Assembly: GCA_013368325.1 (NCBI GenBank)
Contig: JAACJK010000111.1
Coordinates: 806,001-870,000 of the forward strand
From: Ephemerocybe angulata
Taxonomy: Eukaryota > Basidiomycota > Agaricomycetes > Agaricales > Psathyrellaceae
DNA: 64,000 nucleotides
Direction: 5' to 3'
In this document: one piece after another, positions 58,749-64,000 of the stretch
How positions within the stretch are numbered: the stretch's first letter is position 1
How the letters are laid out: every line of letters starts with the position of its first letter
The notes under the pieces: model-generated
Databases searched by the model: none
What the model was told of the DNA's origin: nothing
Seen by the model: the letters and a program-made list of their open reading frames with translations, nothing else
Translations under genes and position numbers: made by a program

Positions 58749-60326
58749 GGTTGCACCACTAGCCACCCCTTACGACTTCTGGGATACCTTTTTCTTCCAC
58801 TTTCCTACTACCTATAACCTCCCCTGTCGGTATACACGTCTTCCGTTCTGTTGTCTCCGTGACTTGGACTGTGGACTTTGATTATCCTATGTATTGCATA
58901 CTTCTATCGCAGACTCATTGTAGCACTATTCACTTTTCCGAACCAATGAATTGGTGCCTAATAAGTAGCAGGGACGTGGGTAACGTTTAGATAATCTCGT
59001 GCCAGCGCCAATCCCGACTGGGCGGTGAGTCCATGGCTTGGACCTTTGGGTGAAGTTTAGAGCTGATATCGAGCGATATCGAAAGCTCGACATGAAATGG
59101 ATGCGTGCGTCTGCAGAGGTATTATGTATGGCTATGGAGTCTCGTGTAACGAATTAGTGCGCCAATGGACGGCATGGCAGTGCCTCCTGAATATTAATGG
59201 GGATTTTGTGGTACGTTGGCAAGCTCTGTACCTCTAGGTAGCACCATTTCGCTCAAGGAAGCAGAATTCACATTCGCAGCTCGGTGATCCCAAGCACGAG
59301 ACGTGTTCCAGCAGCTGTTCAAGGTAACCACTGTGGTCCCGGACAGCAGTGAACATGACTGACGTATTCTGTTCCTAGGACCAGGTTCAGCGATTGGGTA
59401 CTGTGTGCGTTTCAAGGCATACCTGGCTGAGTGTGTGTCCTGTCTGGAACTCTGAATCCTCTTTCGACCATGCACAAGTAGGATCGGATGTAGGGGCATA
59501 AATTGGGTCGGCACACTGTGATTTGCCTTTCCCGGACGGGCTTGGTAGCGCAGCTTTTCCAGTGCACACTAAGGAAGAAGGTTAGATTAAACCTTTATTT
59601 TACTGTAGCGGCGGTGTGCTTACCTTCGTCCTTAGAGTCACCAAGAGGTTTGGCGCTCAAACGCTTCTTCTTGTCACCAATGAGTGTGCATTCGTGCATT
59701 GCGCGGGGGCTTGTGGCGGGTGGCAAAGGTGGCAAGTATCAGATGTCCAGAGGTGCTTAGTTCCGTGTTCTTTCTGAGGATTGGGTGGCTGACGAAGCGA
59801 ATGGGGGCTCCCCGCAGGTTGGCATAGAACCTTTATACGAGCCGAATTTATTTCGTTAGAAAGCCGCTGGCTGACTGCTCGGTCCAGCAAAAGCGAAGCA
59901 AAGGCACCTGGCACATTTCTTTGATATGCACAGCCGTTGTCTGCCACCAGCGGAAAGAAAGAAAGGCATCTTAGAGTCATTGAAGCGTTGGAGGATGGTG
60001 CTAGGCCCTGGTGATCATGGTCAAGGAACAAAGCCACCACTGGGCCTTTGTCATGACTTGGGACGTGCGAGATGAAGGTGGCATGATCAACGAAACCCGC
60101 TGTGGCGACGAGTGGCACCCTTTGAATGAGCCCTCAGGAACGGGTAGACTGTGGACTCTTTCATGTCAACTGATAACTTCGATAGCTAACTGGTACATGT
60201 ACAGCCTTGTGCAATGCGAAATGCATACGGGCGCTAAGGTACAAAAGTGAAGAATCGGTTTAGCGCCGAAGACAATGGGAATGAAAGACATTGATAAAGT
60301 CGGGCGCTCGTCTATTGGTTAGTCGT
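58749..60326. other. Intergenic, nothing recognised
   Basis: Frames of up to 150 residues (59657-60118, minus) lack family features. Confidence 0.4.
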
Positions 60327-61012
60327 CTATCCTTCGGCCTCACATTCCTTCTTGATTTGTTGGACTACCTCAAGGACCATTATCTGACCCTCTGGAGTCA
60401 AGAAAGACGACCACCTGTCCCGTGGGGCTACGTCTGCGGCGCTGTCTTCGCCTGCATCGATTTTTGGAGGCTGGATCCCGACTTCTGATTCTGAAGACGT
60501 TGTCTCGGATGTGAATAGGCACATGAACGGTCCGAAAGCGCATATGGCGCGCATCTTGGGAAGAGGGCAAAGTTCTATCGACGATAATTTTGCGAAAGAG
60601 TAAGCAATGTTCATCTGAATATCTCCTTGACTCTAAACTAACCTTGAAGGGCAGCAACTTGCCTCCTCGTCTCCGTATCGGCGAGTTTCCTCGCGAGGGG
60701 GGCCCCAACGACAGCCGGTGTAGCTACCAGGACCAGGAGTACTGGAAGGCTTTCGTATTGGACCTCAAACTTGGCGAACCACAGCTGTGGCTGGTTTTCG
60801 GCGTCGACAGCCGCTAATCCCGACTGCTCCTTCGTAGCGACAATAGGATAGTAATCCCTCGGGATCACTGTGTACGCAGAGTCCGGGGGGAAGAGGTAGT
60901 TTAAGAGTTTGTTCCAGGGTCCCTGATAGTCTCGAACGGGCGCTTGCTCAGGGATTAAATGGAAGGCTCCCACAATTCTTTTGGATAGAGACTCAGGGTC
61001 GGGAACAGACAT
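60327..61012 (-). CDS. Agaricomycete family protein, possible decayed nuclease-like fold
   Basis: Exons 61012-60659 and 60614-60327 join across a 44-nt intron in phase to give 213 residues. Start at MSVPDPESLSKRIVG. The order GPWNKLLNYLFPPDSAYTV, WFAKFEVQ, LADTETRRQ, CAFGPFMCLFTSE and RDRWSSFLTPEGQIMVLEVV matches a protein family common in mushrooms, recalled as (Y/F)NKLLxxLFP...FxVEV...PVFxxELKPP...ISAFGTxLCFY. In that family the ELKPP-like strand may be part of a PD-(D/E)xK-type core, which is my inference. Here the corresponding segment is LPVLLVLVATPAVV, without Glu or Lys, so any such site would be lost. No signal peptide. Confidence 0.6.
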
Positions 61013-61950
61013 TGCGGAAAGGATGGAGACGGTGTTGTTTGGGAGATTGGAAGGATGCAGTTGAGTGTTCAAACTGAAGCACTGAAGCGTTAGACCATCG
61101 GAAACCTAAAAGGTTCCAAATTGCTAAAAAGGAGATCGACGTCATCGCCAGGCGCCCATTGTCTGTGCGCTCATCTCGGATTCAGAACCAAGACAAGTAA
61201 GCCCCTCCGGTCAGTGCACGCTGCTTCAACTTTCCGTGCATCCTGAATAGCTAAGCTTCTGGAGGCATGCGGAGTGCCCTTGCCGTTTTGGAGTCCAACA
61301 TCGGGGTATCTGGCGGTCTATTGACGAGATGACAGACCCATCTTGGACCCATCCATACCTGTTGCCTCCATCGGGTAGCTTGCAGAGTCGTTAGGGTCCG
61401 GAGTCAGAATTGAAAAGGAATAGAGGTTTGCTAATAAGTACACCCATGCTTCCTTCGGCCTGCATGCTTTACCGCTCTTTCAAGTTGGTCACTACTTATT
61501 AAAGGGTTCTAGATCAAACCCACTGTGCGTTTTACAACAACCTGGCCACCAAGGGATCTATAAAGCGGAGGTCTGTACTATGTTGCATAAAGTATTGACC
61601 GCGCTGTCTCGCCCCCAGGATTTCGGTTTGTACTATGTAGCTTCGGCACAGGGGCATACCTGACATTCGGCCTTGGTTCGGTCTACGTAAAAGGCTGCTT
61701 GCTGTATACAAAATGTCAGCTTTACTCAATCATTCCTGAGGCAGAATCGCAGTCATAAGTTTCACGAGGAAAAATCGGTTGAAGTGGCCGATGACGGTGG
61801 CCATGGCTAATTTCTCGGCTAACAAAGTCCCTTGTGTGGGAAGTTGAAGGGATTTCACCCGATCATCCTCTTTGCTCCCTGCTTATCTTCTTCACCTTGT
61901 CTCAATACCCAATACCCACCAATTCATACTCCAACTGAAGCAATTTCAGT
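61013..61950. other. Intergenic between divergent genes
   Basis: No gene seen. Confidence 0.4.
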
Positions 61951-64000
61951 ATGGATTGCGAGGTCAGCCCACATCCACGATTTACCCCGGGAGAAGCCTC
62001 GCACCATCGACAGGCTCGGTCCAGTATGGAGGACCTCGAGAGCTCATCGGAATACAACCCTTTGCTACCTCTACACTCTACCACATCGACGCAAAGCACC
62101 GGAAGTTCAAGAACATCGCTCGATATGGAGTCGCCACTGTCCCTATTTCCGTCCAAAAACCCCTTTTCTAGGTCCCCGAGTTCCTCATCGACCCTCCTAC
62201 CGTATGACACGGCTATACCCCACCACCCGTCATGGATCCCGCGAAAATACTACCGCGCCCGAGTCATTACTGTCGCAGTGCTCTCAATGCTTCTATTCAT
62301 GCTCCTGGGGTTCCTGAAGTGTATCAGTTGGGCCCTACCCGAAGACGTGGATCGCATGCAGCTCGCCAGCGGCATGAGCCTGCTACGGGGGGCTGAATAT
62401 CCCAGTTCGACGCGATATGACGCGCAGCCGGCCGGCGAAGTGCTGCCTCCCCTATACCCAGAATACTTCCAGTACGAAGAATCCTTTTTTCAACACCACG
62501 CTCCTGCGGCTCCGGGAACGAGCCAGAAGTTCATCCACTTCGCAAACCACGTTCACCTCCTCGGGTTCAACAACCATCTGGAAGAGTACCTGCTCAACGC
62601 CCATCTCGCGTACCTCACAAACCGATCCTTCGTTTTCTACGAGTATACCTGGAATCCCAATTTCGAGAACGAACCATACAGCGAGTGGTTTGGGCGGAAG
62701 ATACCAAGTCGTGTGCCGGAAAGTGTTATGTTGGGAGGTTGGTTGGGGGGTTCGACGAGGCAAGCGGTACAGGAGAGTGATGAATGGGATGTGACGCCGG
62801 TCTCAAGACCGTACTTCGAGAGGGCGTGCCCAGTGGAAGAAAGAGTGTACATTGACGTCGGTGAAGTTATGCGCTCTCAGATCTCCGCGTTCGTAAATGC
62901 GAAACGTTATCCGGAGATAGTGGGGAAACAAGTCGTCTCAGGAAACGGTATGGAGATCCTCCAAGCGTGGACGGCGAGGCTCCAGATGGACGATGTGAAG
63001 GACGCAAAGTGCGTAGAATTCAAGAAGGATACAGGGCATGCTTTCGATATGTGGTACGTCTGGCTTCATCCTACATTCCTGTTCTATCCTTCTTTTTCGG
63101 AGCGAAAAAGGAAACGCCAATCCGTCATTGAAGTTATTCCGTCACAGTGACCACCCGGGGCTTTTTGTTTCTTCTTCCCCCCGCCATTCATGGGCGCTGC
63201 GAATCCTGCGATGGCATCTTTCGGTTTCATTATGACAGCCACTGACATCTCACCCGCAGGCTGGTTGGCTCTCCAGCGCTCCATGCACTCTGGCCATCGC
63301 TGGTTCAATCACCTGTCCTCCAGCACTGGTCCTTTTCCCCCCTCATATACGAAGCATTCCGACGAAACGTAGTGGATCGCGAACTTCTCGGGTCAACAAC
63401 GAAAGCGCTCGTGGAATCGGAATCGGCCAATGCAACCCAGAATGCATTCTATGCAGGAGTCGAGTACGATGGGATCGACTACGACGCGTTTGGCTACCCA
63501 GAGTATCCTGGTGGCAGGCCGCAGCTGCCAATGTTCGCCCCGGCGAAGACGGATCTCAAGCCGTTGGAGGGAGGCGAGTTTCCCTTTGAACAGAAGACCT
63601 TGCAAGTGCAGACATACCCGAGGACACCCCAGCCTTCCCCTGCGACGCTTGCTAAGGAGGGCACCAACAGCGATGGGACGCTCCCGATCCTTGTTCTCCA
63701 CCTTCGACGAGGCGACTTCGAGGGGCATTGCACCAACCTCGCTGGGTGGGGCTCGTCGTTCATGGGTTTCGCGACATTCGAGGAGTTTGAAATGAGAGAT
63801 AAATTTGTGCCGCCGCAGACTATCGAGGAGGTGAAGCCGGAAGGTCGGGCAGAGGGCGACTTGGAGGGGGAGGATCTGGAGGTACGCCGGGCATCTGATG
63901 CCGATGAAGAACCCCCGCATCAGCGACAGCAAGACAGTGAGGATGGCGTAGCTCATGGGGAGGTTCACGTACTCCTATCGGCAGACGGGGTCATCTCGTC
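61951..64000 (+). CDS. O-fucosyltransferase-like type II membrane protein (3' end beyond window)
   Basis: Exon 1 is 61951-63053 and exon 2 starts at 63260 after a 206-nt intron in correct phase; the frame is still open at 64000. A Ser/Thr-rich cytosolic N-terminus (~100 residues) is followed by a signal anchor (ARVITVAVLSMLLFMLLGFL, residues ~104-128). The luminal domain reads FANHVHLLGFNNHLEEYLLN, AYLTNRSFVFYEYTWNP, FDMW/LVGSPALHALWPSL and, in exon 2, PILVLHLRRGDFEGHC, with the LHxRRGDF motif typical of GDP-fucose-dependent O-fucosyltransferase-like enzymes. This matches a mushroom glycosyltransferase-like family with no defined acceptor. The intron is long relative to its neighbours. The C-terminal third lies outside. 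Confidence 0.8.

Noticed and set aside
1..64000. CRISPR arrays, bacterial operons, rRNA
   Set aside because: No regularly spaced repeats or rRNA blocks; gene structure is eukaryotic throughout.

Overview
The window looks like genomic DNA from a mushroom-forming basidiomycete (Agaricomycetes). Genes on both strands are interrupted by many short introns of about 44-75 nt with GT..AG ends. They include lineage-typical families: a Plavaka-type transposase remnant, ent-kaurene-oxidase-like P450s, secreted DUF1996 proteins, a Cys-rich metallothionein and the basidiomycete 'TGC(D/I)K' domain proteins. Exon boundaries come from reading splice sites and checking reading-frame phase by eye. Product names come from recalled family features; no database search was run.

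Layout. 0-13 kb is accessory in character: an uncharacterised Agaricomycete protein, a BTB/POZ-like protein with a coding minisatellite, a BED-type zinc-finger protein beside a broken Plavaka transposase, two small hypothetical genes, a pseudogene with two in-frame stops, and a gene-poor stretch rich in GTCCG/CGGAC motifs and a GTGCG repeat. 12.9-17.1 kb holds a single-pass membrane protein lacking an obvious 5' exon, an acid-ceramidase/NAAA-like Ntn hydrolase and a free-standing Bud6/Aip3 N-terminal module. 19.6-24.3 kb is a tandem pair of P450 genes with nine matching introns. 24.6-36.0 kb contains two paralogous basidiomycete-specific proteins (A at 24.6 kb, B at 34.2 kb) flanking an NmrA-type reductase, a UBC6-type E2 and an M28 aminopeptidase. 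Copy A continues in one open frame into an MIT-like domain. Copy B carries an in-frame stop.

36.6-45.6 kb has a small secreted peptide precursor, a secreted SnoaL-like protein, an anoctamin/TMEM16 protein, a metallothionein and the first of three DUF1996 genes. 48.3-54.6 kb has a Dal5-type MFS transporter and two more DUF1996 genes. 55.7-64 kb has a DH-PH-FYVE Rho exchange factor, a member of an Agaricomycete family of unknown function, and the 5' part of an O-fucosyltransferase-like type II membrane protein that runs off the window.

The strongest candidate for something new is the copy A/copy B pair: an N-terminal GPMILPGA...GPTIN motif, a conserved 'ESLYxxTGCIK' domain and, in copy A only, a fused MIT-like helical domain of the kind that contacts ESCRT-III. 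The housekeeping genes between them (UBC6, aminopeptidase) and the membrane-lipid genes further along (anoctamin, ceramidase-like, FYVE GEF) look independent of each other. No secondary-metabolite core synthase, tRNA, rRNA or CRISPR array was seen.
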